NCBI RefSeq assembly: GCF_016649425.1
Contig: NZ_JADRCR010000002.1
Coordinates: 62,001 to 126,000, forward strand
Origin: Limnobaculum allomyrinae
Lineage (GTDB): Bacteria; Pseudomonadota; Gammaproteobacteria; Enterobacterales; Enterobacteriaceae
Reading direction: 5' to 3'
Length of the DNA stretch: 64,000 nt
Position numbers and translations under genes: made by a program
Shown: one piece after another, positions 10,544-22,300 of the stretch
How positions within the stretch are numbered: the stretch's first letter is position 1
Layout of the letters: each line of letters opens with the position of its first letter
Notes under the pieces: generated by a model
Databases searched by the model: none
What the model was told of the DNA's origin: nothing
Seen by the model: only the letters and a program-made list of their open reading frames with translations

Positions 10544-10727
10544 TGGATATTCCGGCCGTAAAGGTAAAGTGCTCATATTGCTTTATGTGTGCGGCCGGGA
10601 AACCATCAGTACTCAGCTCTGGAGTGCGTCGGGCCAGCGCTAGCGCTGTTCAAACAGGCAAAGCCTGTTTGTCGTTGGCTTACACCACATCGCCCCCAAC
10701 GGCGGCCTCTCCCGACGATTAGCTTTG
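10544..10727 (+). repeat. Dispersed structured repeat, composite copy between ftsP and ybhR
   Basis: The left half, starting GGATATTCCGGCCGTAAA and ending CGGCCGGGA, is the reverse complement of the core of the 127-bp unit tandemly repeated at 45,664-46,377. The right half (GCCAGCGCTAGCGCTGTTCAA, then hairpin ACAGGC-AAA-GCCTGT, then TTGTCG) matches a module at 39,885-39,945, where the hairpin has different bases. It lies between convergent genes, a typical site for REP/BIME-type elements. No coding potential is seen. Confidence 0.75.
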
Positions 10728-10755
10728 TTAAAAACCTCTCTTCTACAAATACTTG

Positions 10756-11883
10756 TTAGCTAATCTTCCTCCTGAACATCCAATAAGCAATACTCCCGGT
10801 GGTAACGGTAATCACTAACAGCGGCCATAAACTTCCCCAGATAATCGAGAAATCGGCGTCTTTCAGATAAATCTGTTTGGTGATATCGGTGAAGTGGCGG
10901 ATTGGGTTAATCCAGGTGAGGTTTTGTAGCCATACCGGCATATTCTCCACCGGTGAAACATAGCCTGACAGCAGAATCGCTGGCATCATAAAGACAAACA
11001 CACCAATAAATGCCTGTTGTTGCGTAGCGCACAGCGAAGAGATCAGCAGACCAAATCCTACCAGTGACAGCGTATAAATCAGCATGGTGCTGTAAAACAG
11101 CATCAGCGATCCGGCAAAAGGGATCTGATAGAAAAAGATCCCGATGATCAGCACAATAGAAGCTTGAAACATCGCTACAATCATTGCCGGAACGGCTTTA
11201 CCGATAAATATTTGCCAGGTCGTTAACGGTGAAACTAACAGCTGCTCCAGCGTTCCCTGTTCCCGTTCGCGGGCGACGGAGAGTGACGTCACAATCAACA
11301 CGCCAATGGTAACGATCATGGCGATGAGTGATGGCACCACAAACCATTTGTAATCCAGATTTGGGTTATACCAGTTACGAACTACCAACTGGCTATTGTT
11401 CTGTTTAGGGACATTAGCACTTAGCTCTAATTGGTATTGCTTAACAATTTGCTGAATATAATTGGCAGCAATTTGTGCACTATTAGAGCGGCGACCATCA
11501 AGAATAATTTGCAGTGGTGTGTTTTGACCCGATTCAATACGACGGGAAAAATCTGCCGGGAAACGAACCAGTAACAATGCTTTTTGCTGATTAATCGTCG
11601 GTTCTATTTCTTGCGAGCTGTGCAGCAGAATGACATTACTGAAGGCTTTGGCTTTGGCAATTCGTTGGGTTAGCTCAATGGAGGCTTTACCATTATCTTC
11701 ACTGTAGATAGCAATGCTGGCATTGGTCACTTCTAGCGTAGCGGCAAATGGAAACAGAATAACCTGCATTAATACCGGCAGTACCAGAATCGCTCTGGTT
11801 TGTGGATCGCGCAGCAGTGACTGTAGCTCTTTGGCTATCAGTGACAACATGCGGTGAAGTATCGTCAGGGTATCTCTGGTCAT
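10756..11883 (-). CDS. ybhR: ABC exporter permease YbhR
   Basis: An inner-membrane permease of the ABC-2 type (375 residues) and last gene of ybhGFSR. It has an N-terminal membrane anchor, a periplasmic domain and a C-terminal helical bundle with the ABC-2 signature ([26 protein letters not shown]). It is nearly collinear with E. coli YbhR. The start codon lies three bases after the ybhS stop, implying coupled translation; it adds about seven residues relative to E. coli. In E. coli the system is linked to drug efflux and is regulated by CecR. Confidence 0.93.
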   Translation of the reverse strand: MTRDTLTILHRMLSLIAKELQSLLRDPQTRAILVLPVLMQVILFPFAATLEVTNASIAIYSEDNGKASIELTQRIAKAKAFSNVILLHSSQEIEPTINQQKALLLVRFPADFSRRIESGQNTPLQIILDGRRSNSAQIAANYIQQIVKQYQLELSANVPKQNNSQLVVRNWYNPNLDYKWFVVPSLIAMIVTIGVLIVTSLSVAREREQGTLEQLLVSPLTTWQIFIGKAVPAMIVAMFQASIVLIIGIFFYQIPFAGSLMLFYSTMLIYTLSLVGFGLLISSLCATQQQAFIGVFVFMMPAILLSGYVSPVENMPVWLQNLTWINPIRHFTDITKQIYLKDADFSIIWGSLWPLLVITVTTGSIAYWMFRRKIS

Positions 11884-11886
11884 TGA

Positions 11887-13059
11887 TTAGTCCAGCCGCC
11901 GTTTGGTTTTCAGTGTCGTTAACCCAATAAAAAAAACCGCTGATGCAATCAGGAATAGCAAATTAATAAACAGAATGGGGCCAATATTTCCGGCCAGAAA
12001 CAGGGTCTGTAAGGTACTGACAAAATAACGAGCAGGGATGATATAAGTTACTGCCCGAACGACCTCTGGCATGCTGTCGATCTCAAATATAAAGCCGGAT
12101 AGCATCACCGCTGGCAAAAATGCGGCGTTCAGAGCTACCATAGCTGCATTAAACTGGTTGCGGGTTAGGGTGGATATCAATAGTCCCATACCAAGGGTAC
12201 TGGCAAGAAACAGACTGCTCATTCCAAACAGAATGGGTAGCGATCCCCGGTAGGGAACATCCATAATCAGTACTGCCACCACCACGCACAATGCCATGGC
12301 AATCATACCGAGGAAGTAATAAGGAATTAACTTGGATAGCAGCAATTCACCCCGAGTAACCTGCGTTGACAGCAGGGCTTCCATAGTACCGCGTTCCCAT
12401 TCCCGGGCGATCACCAGGGAGGTGAGAATGGCTCCAATCACCGTCATAATGATGGTGATAGCCCCAGGGATAATAAAATTACGGCTGATAGCTGAGGGGT
12501 TAAACCAGTAACGTAACTGAACGTCAATTAATCCTTGAGGCGTTTCTCCTCGATCGATAGCCTGATTCCTCTGCCAAATTTGCCAAATACCTTCCGCATA
12601 CCCCTGAGCAAAGTTGGCGGTATTAGGTTCACTACCGTCGGTAATCACCTGAATAGGTGTAGTATCTTCCGGCCGCAGCAGGTGCTGTGAAAAGTCAGAT
12701 GGAATCACCACTAAGCCACGGATTTCACCCGCCTGCAATTTATGGATTAATTCACGGCGATCGGAACTGATGGTGGGGGCGATATAAGCAGAACCAATAA
12801 AGGCATCCACCAAATGGCGTGCTTCCGGCGTTTGTTGCTCCATCAAAATTCCGATCTTTAATTTGCTGGAGTCCAGGTTGATACCATAACCAAAAATAAA
12901 CAGCAGCATCAACGGGATCACAAAGGCGATCAGCCCACTACTGGGATCCCGCAGGATTTGATAGGTCTCTTTACGGCACAGAGCGAACAGGCGACGCAGA
13001 GAAAAGAAGGTATTCGGCTTTTTGACGGGAGGGTTATTCACTTTCAACCTCCTTGTCAT
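11887..13059 (-). CDS. ybhS: ABC exporter permease YbhS
   Basis: The second ABC-2 permease of the YbhFSR exporter (390 residues). Visible features are an N-terminal transmembrane helix, a large periplasmic domain, about five C-terminal helices and the ABC-2 motif [16 protein letters not shown]. It overlaps the end of ybhF by 26 bases, so the genes are co-translated. YbhS and YbhR presumably form the heterodimeric channel powered by YbhF. Confidence 0.93.
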   Translation of the reverse strand: MTRRLKVNNPPVKKPNTFFSLRRLFALCRKETYQILRDPSSGLIAFVIPLMLLFIFGYGINLDSSKLKIGILMEQQTPEARHLVDAFIGSAYIAPTISSDRRELIHKLQAGEIRGLVVIPSDFSQHLLRPEDTTPIQVITDGSEPNTANFAQGYAEGIWQIWQRNQAIDRGETPQGLIDVQLRYWFNPSAISRNFIIPGAITIIMTVIGAILTSLVIAREWERGTMEALLSTQVTRGELLLSKLIPYYFLGMIAMALCVVVAVLIMDVPYRGSLPILFGMSSLFLASTLGMGLLISTLTRNQFNAAMVALNAAFLPAVMLSGFIFEIDSMPEVVRAVTYIIPARYFVSTLQTLFLAGNIGPILFINLLFLIASAVFFIGLTTLKTKRRLD

Positions 13060-14788
13060 AGCCTAAGACTAAATCAATAAACGCCTGTTCCATGGTAGGG
13101 TTTGGGTTCTCTGCGGTGGCAACCTGCTGTTTAAGATCGTCAGGTGAACCAGCAGCAATGATTTTTCCCCGATATACCAGACCAATACGGTCACAATACT
13201 CCGCTTCGTCCATAAAGTGGGTGGTCACCATCACCGTTACCCCTTTTTCTACCATACCGTTAATGTGTAGCCAGAACTCCCGACGGGTAACCGGGTCAAC
13301 GCCGGAAGTAGGTTCATCAAGAAACAGAATATCTGGCTCATGCATCAGGGCGCAGGAAAGGGCCAGTCGCTGTTTAAACCCCAGAGGTAAAGCATTTGGT
13401 TCTTGTTTAAGGATGGGGGTAAAGCTGAAGGCCTTGGTCATATCGGCTATCTTCTTTCTCTGTTTTTCCCCATACAGGCCATAGGCGCCGGAAAAGAATT
13501 TCAGATTTTGCTCTACGGTCAGATTGCCGTACAGCGAGAATTTTTGCGCCATATATCCCAGACGTTGGCGAGCTTTGCCGGAACTGGTTTTCAGATCCAT
13601 ATTCAATACCAGCGCTTTTCCACTGGTGGGTACTAACAAACCACACATCATCTTGAATGTAGTGGATTTACCCGCCCCGTTAGGGCCCAACAGACCAAAT
13701 ATTTCACCTCGTTTCACCTGAAAGCTGACGTTATCCGTTGCAGCAAAACTGCCAAACTTTTTAGTCAGAGAGATAGCTTCGATCACTACCTCCTGAGGAT
13801 TACCTTCAACTTCAGGCATAATTTGCCCCAATGCAGACTCACTGGCGGGGTTGCCCCCCAACAAATCAATGAAGGCATCTTCAAATCGTGGGTCGGCTTC
13901 TTCTACCACAGCATCCGGCTGGCCAAGCCATTCAGGCAATTTGCTGTGATCCTCTCCCGCCCGCAAAATCAGACGAACAGATTTTCCCTGAATAACGCCA
14001 TCGCTAACCTGAGGTAGCGTCAGCGCTTTTTGCAACATCTTACGGTTGGTTCCCTGCGTTGCTGCAATCAGAACGCTTCGGCCAGCCATTCGTTGTGTCA
14101 GCTCCTGAGGGGGGCCGTTAAAAATCAGCTCACCTTCATTCATTAACAGAACCTGACGGCATTGTTCTGCTTCATCCAGATAGGAAGTACTCCACAGGAT
14201 CAGCATGCCTTCATCCGCCAGTTCATGCACCATTTTCCACAACTCACGGCGGGAGATGGGATCAACACCAACGCCGGGTTCATCCAGCAGTAAAACTTTT
14301 GGTTGACCGATCAGCGTGCAGGCCAGTCCCAGCTTTTGTTTCATGCCGCCAGAAAGTTTACCCGCCAGCCGGTCAGTAAAGCGGGAGAGATCGGTGAACG
14401 TTAGCAGTTTTTCAAAGATAGTTTTACGCTCTTCGCCAATAACACCACGCAGTTCGGCATACAGATTCAGATTCTCCATGACCGACAGATCTTCATACAG
14501 GCCAAACTTCTGCGGCATATAGCCTAAAACCGCATGCAGTTCACCATCGTCTTTAATAGGATCCAGACCCACAACACGAATGGTACCGGAATCAGGCTTT
14601 AGTAAACCCGCCAGCATACGAATTAAGGTGGTTTTACCGGCACCGTCTGGCCCGACTAACCCCATCACTGCTCCGCTGCTAATTTGCGTTGTCAGGCTGG
14701 CAACAGCAGGCTTAGCGAGTTCTTTAAAGCTTTTCTCAACGTTATTCAGAACGATATGGTGAATGTTTGCGGAGTCAGTCTCACTCAT
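13034..14788 (-). CDS. ybhF: ABC exporter ATPase YbhF (tandem ATP-binding domains)
   Basis: A 584-residue ATPase with two nucleotide-binding domains in one chain. The first has Walker [10 protein letters not shown], signature LSGGMKQK and Walker B VLLLDEP. The second has Walker [10 protein letters not shown], a degenerate signature LPLGFKQR and Walker B ILFLDEP. Each domain is followed by the D-loop and H-loop context typical of drug-export ATPases. It lies between ybhG and ybhS with nine bases separating it from ybhG. The degenerate second signature also occurs, as far as I recall, in the E. coli orthologue. Confidence 0.94.
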   Translation of the reverse strand: MSETDSANIHHIVLNNVEKSFKELAKPAVASLTTQISSGAVMGLVGPDGAGKTTLIRMLAGLLKPDSGTIRVVGLDPIKDDGELHAVLGYMPQKFGLYEDLSVMENLNLYAELRGVIGEERKTIFEKLLTFTDLSRFTDRLAGKLSGGMKQKLGLACTLIGQPKVLLLDEPGVGVDPISRRELWKMVHELADEGMLILWSTSYLDEAEQCRQVLLMNEGELIFNGPPQELTQRMAGRSVLIAATQGTNRKMLQKALTLPQVSDGVIQGKSVRLILRAGEDHSKLPEWLGQPDAVVEEADPRFEDAFIDLLGGNPASESALGQIMPEVEGNPQEVVIEAISLTKKFGSFAATDNVSFQVKRGEIFGLLGPNGAGKSTTFKMMCGLLVPTSGKALVLNMDLKTSSGKARQRLGYMAQKFSLYGNLTVEQNLKFFSGAYGLYGEKQRKKIADMTKAFSFTPILKQEPNALPLGFKQRLALSCALMHEPDILFLDEPTSGVDPVTRREFWLHINGMVEKGVTVMVTTHFMDEAEYCDRIGLVYRGKIIAAGSPDDLKQQVATAENPNPTMEQAFIDLVLGYDKEVESE

Positions 14789-14797
14789 GGCGTAGCC

Positions 14798-15784
14798 TTA
14801 ACGAGCAGGAAAAGCGATAGTGACCGGCATACCCTGACGCAAATTATCATCCGGATCGGAAACGATAATACGCAGGCGATATACCAGATCGGTACGAAGT
14901 TCAGGTGTTTCGACACTTTTTGGCGTAAATTCTGCATTAGGGGAAACAAAACCAATGGTGCCGTGATAAGGCTTATCGGGACGCGCATCGGTATAGATTT
15001 CGAGCTCGGTACCGGGAACCGCCCTGGCCAGATTAACTTCGCTTACATAAGCACGTATCCATACCGGGTTGGTTAATGACAGGCTAAATACGGTATTACT
15101 GGCACTCAGCATGCTGCCTGGCTCAAGGGCGCGGGTAAGAATAGTGCCTTCCGCAGGGGATAATAAAGTAGTATCCGATAAATTCAGTTCAGCCTGAGCC
15201 TGAGCAGCTTCGGCCTGAGACAGGTTAGCTTTGGCTTCTGCAATTTCTTGCGGGCGACTGCCGGTTTCAAACTGCGCCAGCTTATCTTTAGCTGACTGTA
15301 AGGTGGCTTTAGCCTGATCTCTGGCATTGCGGGCATCATCAAGGGTATTGGCAGAGACCGAACGGGTTTTCCACAGCCCCAACTGACGTTGATAAAAATT
15401 TTCGGCATATTGATATGCAGCCTGGCTTTGCTCTACCGCTGCTTTAACTTGTGCAATTTCTTCTGTGCGATAGCCTTCCTGTACCAATGCCAGACGAGCT
15501 TTCAGTGCTTCGACATTCGCTTTAGCTTGCTGTAATGCATTGATGTAAGGTGCATCATCCAGTTGACCAAGAATTTGTCCGGGTTTTACGCGATCGCCTT
15601 CATCAACGGTTAATGAAGCCAGACGACCACCAACGCGAAAATTCAGATTTACCGTTCTGATATCAACGTTGCCATAAAGGGATAGCGATGAGTTTCGACT
15701 ACTTTTATAGCTATTCCATGAGTAAAAGGCAGCAATAGCGCAGAGAATGACGACAATAATCAGAAGGAGTTTTTTCTTAGACAT
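14798..15784 (-). CDS. ybhG: HlyD-family periplasmic adaptor YbhG
   Basis: A membrane-fusion protein of 328 residues with an N-terminal membrane anchor (about residues 5-25), a lipoyl half-motif starting [19 protein letters not shown], a long coiled-coil hairpin (about 80-200) and a beta-barrel domain. It bridges the YbhFSR ABC exporter to an outer-membrane channel, probably TolC. As first gene of the operon it has its own upstream region with a 17-bp palindrome. E. coli has the regulator gene cecR next to ybhG; none is seen here. Confidence 0.94.
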   Translation of the reverse strand: MSKKKLLLIIVVILCAIAAFYSWNSYKSSRNSSLSLYGNVDIRTVNLNFRVGGRLASLTVDEGDRVKPGQILGQLDDAPYINALQQAKANVEALKARLALVQEGYRTEEIAQVKAAVEQSQAAYQYAENFYQRQLGLWKTRSVSANTLDDARNARDQAKATLQSAKDKLAQFETGSRPQEIAEAKANLSQAEAAQAQAELNLSDTTLLSPAEGTILTRALEPGSMLSASNTVFSLSLTNPVWIRAYVSEVNLARAVPGTELEIYTDARPDKPYHGTIGFVSPNAEFTPKSVETPELRTDLVYRLRIIVSDPDDNLRQGMPVTIAFPAR

Positions 15785-15828
15785 AAGATACCGGTTCCAT
15801 CTCGATTTTGGTTCGATTAACCATAGCG

Positions 15829-15845
15829 TAATGTTATTAACGTTA
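15829..15845. promoter_or_regulatory. 17-bp imperfect palindrome upstream of ybhG
   Basis: TAATGTTATTAACGTTA is self-complementary at 14 of 17 positions and lies 45 bases upstream of the ybhG start. Its form suits a TetR-family operator. CecR, which controls this operon in E. coli, belongs to that family, but its exact site is not something I can confirm here. Confidence 0.4.
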
Positions 15846-15951
15846 GCATAAACGGGAGATGGTTATGAATGTATATTTGGGTCAAAACCTTAGCCAAATG
15901 AGCTAATAAGCTGAATAGAGCAAGAAATAGATAAGCAGGAGAGAGAATATC

Positions 15952-15979
15952 GCCCGGATAAAAGCTGAGATATCCGGGC
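15952..15979 (-). terminator. Hairpin after the doxX-like gene
   Basis: A perfect 9-bp stem (GCCCGGATA/TATCCGGGC) with a 10-base loop lies 19 bases beyond the stop of the leftward DoxX gene. There is no proper T-run, so it may stabilise the mRNA end rather than terminate on its own. Confidence 0.45.
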
Positions 15980-15997
15980 CGAAAATATGGGGGAGTA

Positions 15998-16429
15998 TTA
16001 ACGATAATCAGGGCCTACAACAGAATATCGGCCGCTACCCAGCAGCATGGTGACAATGGCGCCAAAGAAGTAGAGCGCTTCGGTTTCAAGTCCCCAGGCA
16101 CCCACTTTTGTCAGTGTATACATTTTTGCGGTTCCTACCATTAAGGTGGCTACTAATAGTGTGAAAGCCACAGTTAATGCCGCCGGACGGGTAAAGATGC
16201 CAAGAATAATCAGAATTGGGGCAACAATTTCACCAATAAAAACGCCGTAAGCAATGAAATAAGGTAATCCCTGACCGACTAACATATCGCCAATCCAACC
16301 AACCCCATGTTCTATTTTTGCTACGCCGTGAAATATCATAAGTACTGAAAATACGACCCTTAAAAGAAGCTTTCCACCGTCCTGATGGTCTGTCAGGCGA
16401 GTAAATGACTGATTCAGTTTTGCAAGCAT
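15998..16429 (-). CDS. DoxX family membrane protein
   Basis: A 143-residue integral membrane protein with four predicted helices and the DoxX-like N-terminal LLLRVVFSVLMIFHGVAKIEHG. DoxX proteins are small membrane proteins of uncertain function, sometimes linked to redox stress. It is monocistronic, with a hairpin downstream and a 526-base gap upstream. E. coli YqjF and YphA belong to the same broad family; which orthologue this is cannot be settled by eye. Confidence 0.85.
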   Translation of the reverse strand: MLAKLNQSFTRLTDHQDGGKLLLRVVFSVLMIFHGVAKIEHGVGWIGDMLVGQGLPYFIAYGVFIGEIVAPILIILGIFTRPAALTVAFTLLVATLMVGTAKMYTLTKVGAWGLETEALYFFGAIVTMLLGSGRYSVVGPDYR

Positions 16430-16955
16430 GGTTTTCGTCCTGTTTTGCTATTATTTAGTGATGTATATACTGGGCTATTGTCGAATTTTTAGACATATAT
16501 CTCGATAAATTGCCCGAGAATGGATGAAAGCCCACCCCCGCTGGGATGAAGTATAGTTGAATTGTTTGAGTTATCCAGATGTTGAAAGATTTATTTTGTT
16601 TAGAAAAATAAGCGCTGTAATAACCTGAATGTATTGCAACATAAAAAATTATTTCTATCGCAAAGGGTGGTTTTTAAGATCGAGTTTTTGTGATTATTTT
16701 GCTGATTATTCCATTTTTAATCCTATGATAGAGGATAAACCCAAAACAATTTACCAAAATAGCGGAAAAGATATTCCAGAGTACTGTATATATGGATATT
16801 GAGTACGCTTCAGTGATGGGGATATATATTTATTTAGCAGAGTGAAATATTGGTAATTATGACAGTATATCTTATTACCAGATGAGGCTATGCTATGTAG
16901 AGACAGTGTTATCGATAAATATATTCGGCGTCAGAATTAGAGGTAGAAATAGATT
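16430..16955. other. AT-rich intergenic region between doxX and luxR-like genes
   Basis: A 526-base divergent gap with very low G+C and no credible ORF. It must contain both promoters. I looked for a lux-box dyad (about 18-20 bp, ACCTGT-like arms) and found none that convinced me. The composition suggests H-NS-type silencing, by inference only. Confidence 0.4.
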
Positions 16956-17648
16956 ATGGGGCCTTTTAAAAATGATAAAAGTATTAAGTTACTTTTAGAA
17001 AAACAGTTACAGTCATATGGTATTAGCCACTATTGTTATTTTCTTCTTCCTAAGTATGCACAAACTGCACCTATCATTCTTTCGAACTACCCGGAAGAGT
17101 GGTTATCCTGTTACCTTGCTGCGGAACTTTATCTTTTTGATCCGGTAGTCGTGTATGCAAAACAGACAATACTGCCTTTTGCATGGAGTGACATTTTGCC
17201 TCCAAACAAAACTGCGGTGAGTAGCAGCATGGATACATTTGCTTCACGTTATAATATTTTTGATGGTTTTACCTTTACTCTACGTGATGCTAATAATCGT
17301 CTGGCGTTACTAAGCTTTTGCAATATAAATAGGGATGAGGATTTTCAGGATAATATCCAAAAGAATCTGGCAGATATACAGCTCTTACTAATTAAAATGC
17401 ATGATAAAGTTAATACTATTATTAATGAAAACCAACTTATTGAGAGTGAAGGCTCAATATTATCATCGAGAGAGTTAGAAATATTGCAATGGGTTAGTAT
17501 GGGTAAAACCTATATTGAATCAGCCATCATTTTAGGTATTCGTGAAAGAACGATAAAATTTCATATGAAGAACATTGTAAATAAATTGAATGTTTCAAAT
17601 GCCAGACATGCAATAAAGAAAGCGATTGAGTTGAATTTACTTAATTAG
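16956..17648 (+). CDS. LuxR-type quorum-sensing regulator without a nearby synthase
   Basis: This 230-residue transcription factor has an N-terminal autoinducer-binding domain and a C-terminal LuxR helix-turn-helix (about 168-225). Ligand-pocket residues W49, Y53, D62, P63 and W77 have exactly the spacing of W57, Y61, D70, P71 and W85 in TraR, so acyl-homoserine-lactone binding is plausible. The DNA-binding half keeps E173 and G183 of the family signature. No luxI homologue is in the window. Its high A+T content matches the flanks and suggests acquired DNA. Confidence 0.88.
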   Translation: MGPFKNDKSIKLLLEKQLQSYGISHYCYFLLPKYAQTAPIILSNYPEEWLSCYLAAELYLFDPVVVYAKQTILPFAWSDILPPNKTAVSSSMDTFASRYNIFDGFTFTLRDANNRLALLSFCNINRDEDFQDNIQKNLADIQLLLIKMHDKVNTIINENQLIESEGSILSSRELEILQWVSMGKTYIESAIILGIRERTIKFHMKNIVNKLNVSNARHAIKKAIELNLLN

Positions 17649-18031
17649 AGAGGTTATAGCCGGAACAATGACGGTATCAATATCAGAAAAGTTGTTTAAA
17701 ATATAATCATTTCAATAAGTAATTTTGGATTGGGAAATAAGTTGTGAGATTCAAATTTACTTATCGGTATGATTTTTAATGGAATATTTCATTTTTACGT
17801 CTGAAGTTTAAATTTTAACCCGTATATGAGGACGGGTTGAAATGATTTTATTTCATTGATTTATATAATTATCCTACATTTCTATTCAATATATTTTGTT
17901 ATTCATCATTGAGATATCATTCTGAAATTTGTGAATGAGAGCTCAGAAAGATATTACTCTATGAATTTGTTGATTTTTCAGGCTGAAAAGTTACAGTAAA
18001 AAAACTACATCTTTTAACAAAGCATGAAATA
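17649..18031. other. AT-rich gap between convergent genes
   Basis: A 383-base gap with strong A+T bias between the luxR-like and ROK genes. No ORF, strong terminator hairpin or repeat copy was recognised. Confidence 0.4.
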
Positions 18032-19252
18032 TCACATCAGGTTCTGCTCATTCATCTCTTTAAGCGCTTGTTCAACATATAAATAAGCAATTCCCATCAC
18101 CTGTTGCTGTCGGGAAAGATGGCCAAAACTAATATTCGTAGCATTGATAAATACCGTATCCGTTTGGTCAAATGGGTTGAAACCTGTTTGCTCCCGAATC
18201 AGTTGCAGCCACTCTTTACCAAAGCCACAACTACGCCCATAGAGATATATTTGATTGATATTTAATATATTTAAAAAGTTATACAGGCTAAGTCCAATAG
18301 CGCGGGCGGCTTTATTTACCATGCTCCGCAGTTCCTCATCCCCTTGATGGTAATGGGTAATCAGCCATTCAGTGGAGGGTGTTGCTGACAGACTTTGCTC
18401 CTGAGTATACCGGGCATGCACTTTACGCATTTTGCGCGCCATTTTCTTTAATGCAGAAAGAGAAGCTATTGTCTCCAGACAACCATATCGACCGCAATCA
18501 CACTGACTGCCATCAGGATCGATAATGGTGTGTCCTATCTGCCCGCTGCCATACAGACTGCCCCGATAGATTTGGTGGTTAATAACAAATGATGAACCAA
18601 TACCATAATCCACATTAATGACACAGAAATCCTGAAAATTATGGTGGTTCTGCCACTTCTCAGCCAGTGCCAGCATGATGCAGTCATTATCCATCAGTAA
18701 CTCAGTATTGAGCCGCTCTTCCAGCAGGAATTTGATCTCGATAGGGTCATTCCATGGTGCCTGAGGCATGTTTTGTGAGACACCGGTAACCGGATTAACC
18801 TGGCCATGAATTGACAGCGCCAGTCGCAATGGCTGGGGGCGATTGAGCTGGTAATACTCCCGATACAGACGTTCAATTTCTGTCAGTAGTGCTTCTGGCG
18901 TTGTGGCCTTAATGTTGGTGGATTTCAGGGCGGATTGGGGGGTAATCCAACCATCAACCAAAACGCTCTCGATCATGTAAGGAGTCACGTTAAGGCACAG
19001 GATAAAACCCGGTTCCGGCGTAATACGATAGCTGCCGCCGCTGTTCCCCCGGGCGTGCAGGCTCTCTTGTTGATGAGATACTTTCTTTTCCTGTTCCAGT
19101 TCCGCCAGAATTTTACTGACGGCAGGGATAGAGAGCTGCGATCGCTTTGCCAGCGTGGATTTGCTGGCGATCTTCTCCCGATACAGAATCTCCAACAGTA
19201 CACTTTTATTGTGATGTCGTATGCGCTGATTGTTGAGCCCGTAAACTGGCAT
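18032..19252 (-). CDS. ROK family transcriptional repressor (NagC/Mlc-like)
   Basis: A 406-residue regulator with an N-terminal winged helix (residues 10-60, KSTLAKRSQLSIPAVSKIL) and a sugar-kinase-like ROK domain. The ROK zinc motif CDCGRYGC is intact. The sequence differs enough from NagC and Mlc that I give no symbol. It is divergent from the DUF5107-epimerase-symporter genes, so it most likely represses them until a sugar or sugar phosphate binds. The 116-base intergenic region holds both promoters. Confidence 0.9.
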   Translation of the reverse strand: MPVYGLNNQRIRHHNKSVLLEILYREKIASKSTLAKRSQLSIPAVSKILAELEQEKKVSHQQESLHARGNSGGSYRITPEPGFILCLNVTPYMIESVLVDGWITPQSALKSTNIKATTPEALLTEIERLYREYYQLNRPQPLRLALSIHGQVNPVTGVSQNMPQAPWNDPIEIKFLLEERLNTELLMDNDCIMLALAEKWQNHHNFQDFCVINVDYGIGSSFVINHQIYRGSLYGSGQIGHTIIDPDGSQCDCGRYGCLETIASLSALKKMARKMRKVHARYTQEQSLSATPSTEWLITHYHQGDEELRSMVNKAARAIGLSLYNFLNILNINQIYLYGRSCGFGKEWLQLIREQTGFNPFDQTDTVFINATNISFGHLSRQQQVMGIAYLYVEQALKEMNEQNLM

Positions 19253-19368
19253 ATCACTTAACTCCGTTAACTATAATGCGTGATCATTGTGCATAACTTA
19301 CTCAATTTTGTCTATTAGACTGGCCGCAACTTATTTTTCAGTGTTGAAGGTTAAATTTGAGGGGCGTT

Positions 19369-22300
19369 ATGAGTCAGGTAAAGGTTTGGCAGGAGAGGGT
19401 CGATATTCCGACTTATGAAGCGGGAGCACAGGATATTCATCCTATGTTTCTGGAGCATCGAGTTTATCAGGGATCGTCCGGCGCGGTTTATCCCTACGGC
19501 GTAACGGATGTACTTAGCGATGAAAAGGTGATGAAGTCCTATCAGGCTTTATGGCTGGAGAATGACTACCTGAAAGTGATGCTACTCCCTGAGTTAGGCG
19601 GGAGAGTACATAAAGCCTGGGATAAAGTTAAACAGCGGGATTTTGTCTACCACAATGATGTGATTAAACCGGCACTGGTTGGGCTGTTAGGGCCATGGAT
19701 TTCTGGCGGGATTGAGTTCAACTGGCCTCAGCACCATCGCCCAACCACCTTTATGCCGGTGGACTACTTTATACAAGAGCAGGAGGACGGCTCAAAAACT
19801 GTCTGGATGGGCGAGATGGAACCCATGCGCGGCCTACAGGTAATGACCGGCTTCACCCTTCATCCTAATCGCGCTCTACTGGAAATCGTATCAAAAGTTT
19901 ATAACGGTAACCCGACACCGCGTCATTTCTTATGGTGGGCCAATCCGGCAGTAAAAGGGGGTGATGGTCATCAGAGCGTCTTCCCTCCGGATGTAACCGC
20001 CGTATTTGATCATGGAAAGCGTGCGGTTTCATCCTTCCCGATTGCTACCGGCACTTACTATAAAGTGGATTACTCTGCTGGCGTTGATATCTCTCGCTAT
20101 AAGAATGTCCCGGTACCAACCTCTTATATGGCCGAAAAGTCAGACTATGATTTTGTCGGCGCTTATTGTCATGATGAAGATGGCGGCTTGCTGCATGTAG
20201 CAGACCATCATTATTCACCGGGCAAAAAGCAGTGGAGCTGGGGATACAGTGAGTTTGGTCAGGCGTGGGATCGTAACCTGACCGATGAAAACGGCCCTTA
20301 CATTGAGCTGATGACCGGCGTATTTACCGATAATCAGCCAGATTTCACCTGGCTGGATGCCTGGGAAGAGAAGCAGTTTGTACAGAATTTCCTGCCTTAC
20401 AACTCGCTGGGGACTATTCAGAATGCATCTTGTGATGCCCTATTAAAGCTGGAGCGGGAGAAAGAGCAAATAGTATGGGGTGTATATGCTGTAGCTCCTT
20501 TGGTCAACTATCGTTTGCTCATAACCAGTGATAAGCACCCGTCACCGCTCTTGGATACGGCAATTACCCTTCAACCGGGAGAAGTACAACGGGATGTATT
20601 ACCAGCAAACCCTGATGGTCGCTTAACCATTACGCTGTTTGATGCACAGTCTAAAGCCATATTGAGCTATACCGAACATCTGCCGCAGGAAACGCCATTG
20701 CCGGAGGTAGCCAAAGCGCCACTACCCGCAGCAGAAATAACCAGTACCGATGAGAGCTGGTTTATTGGACAACATCTGGAGCAGTATAACCACGCCAGCC
20801 GTTCTCCATTTGACTATTATCGGCGTGGTGTTGAGTTAGACCCATTGGATTATCGCAACAATCTGGCGTTGGCTACGCTGGAATACAATCGGGCTAACTA
20901 TTCGCAGGCCATTGAGTATGCCACTCAGGCATTAAAACGTGCCCATAAACTGAATAAGAATCCGGCATGCGGGCTGGCCAGTCTGGTCAGAGCCAATGCT
21001 TATGAACGTCAGGGAGAACTTGAGTCAGCCAGAGAGGATTACTATCGTGCCACATGGAGTGGCAACGGTAAATCTGGCGGTTATCTGGGACTTGCTCGCC
21101 TGGCAACTCGTGATGCGGAGTATCAACAGGCGCTCTCTTTCTGTCATCAGAGCTTATTAAGTAATGCGGCTAACCAAACGGTCATTTGTCTGAAAGGTCT
21201 GGTGTTGCAGCTGGCAGGACAGCGGCAGGAGAGTCAGCAATGGCTGACTCGCTGGTGTGCTGAATATCCGTTAAATCCAACCTTACATTATCTGCTTTGG
21301 CGACAATATGGCGATGATGCTCATCTGGCGCAGTGGCGCCAGGTTTCAGGTGGTCGTGGAATTAACTCACTGCTAACCGCGGGATTGATGCTGTCTTGCG
21401 GCCAGAATGAACTGGCTCAGGAGGTGCTGTCACGACTCAACAGTCAGGAAACTTTGCCGCTTTATCTTCGAGCCAGCATGTTACCGATGACTGAGAGAGC
21501 TTCACTGTTGGCGGATGCCCGTGCTGCCTTTCCTGCTTATGTGCGCTTCCCTAATACATTAGACGAAGTGGACATGCTGGAAAGCCTGACCGAATGCTAC
21601 TTTGCCCGCCACCTTCTGGCCTGTTTCCACTACAGCAAACGCAACTATCAGCGAGCCGTTGAGCTGTGGCGTGAATGTACGGTTATGCAGCCTGATTTTG
21701 CTGATGCATGGCGTGGTTTAGGTATTTATGCCTGGAACAAACAGCGGGATGGAAAGCTGGCGGAAGAGTATCTGGAGCGGGCATTTAGCCTTGCGCCACA
21801 GGATGCCCGATTGCTGTTTGAACGGGATCTGTTAGACAAGCTACGGGCTATGGATCCGCAAATGCGGCTCCATCGGTTAGAGCAACATTTTACCGTTGTG
21901 CTACAAAGGGACGATCTGACGGCGGAAGTGTTGGGCTTGTATAACCAACTCGGAAAATATTCACAGGCGGCGAAGATCCTCCAACAGCGTAAGTTCCATC
22001 CATGGGAAGGTGGCGAAGGTAAAGTCACCGGACAGTATATTGCTAATCTGCTACTGAGCGCTTTCCAACATCTGGAACAACAACAACCCACTCAGGCCGT
22101 TGAGTTGCTGCAACAGGCGCTGCACTATCCGGACAATCTCAGTGAAGGGCGACTCTCAGGACAAACGGATAACGATATCTGGTTCTGGCTGGGTGTTTGT
22201 GCCCAACAGCAGGGGCAAAGCGCATTAGCCCGGGACTGCTTTATCAAGGCCAGTGCTGGCGACAAAGTGATTAATGTCCATCGTTACTACAACGATCAGC

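Noticed and set aside
16430-16955. lux box for the LuxR-type regulator
   Set aside because: No 18-20-bp dyad with suitable arms was found in the AT-rich sequence.
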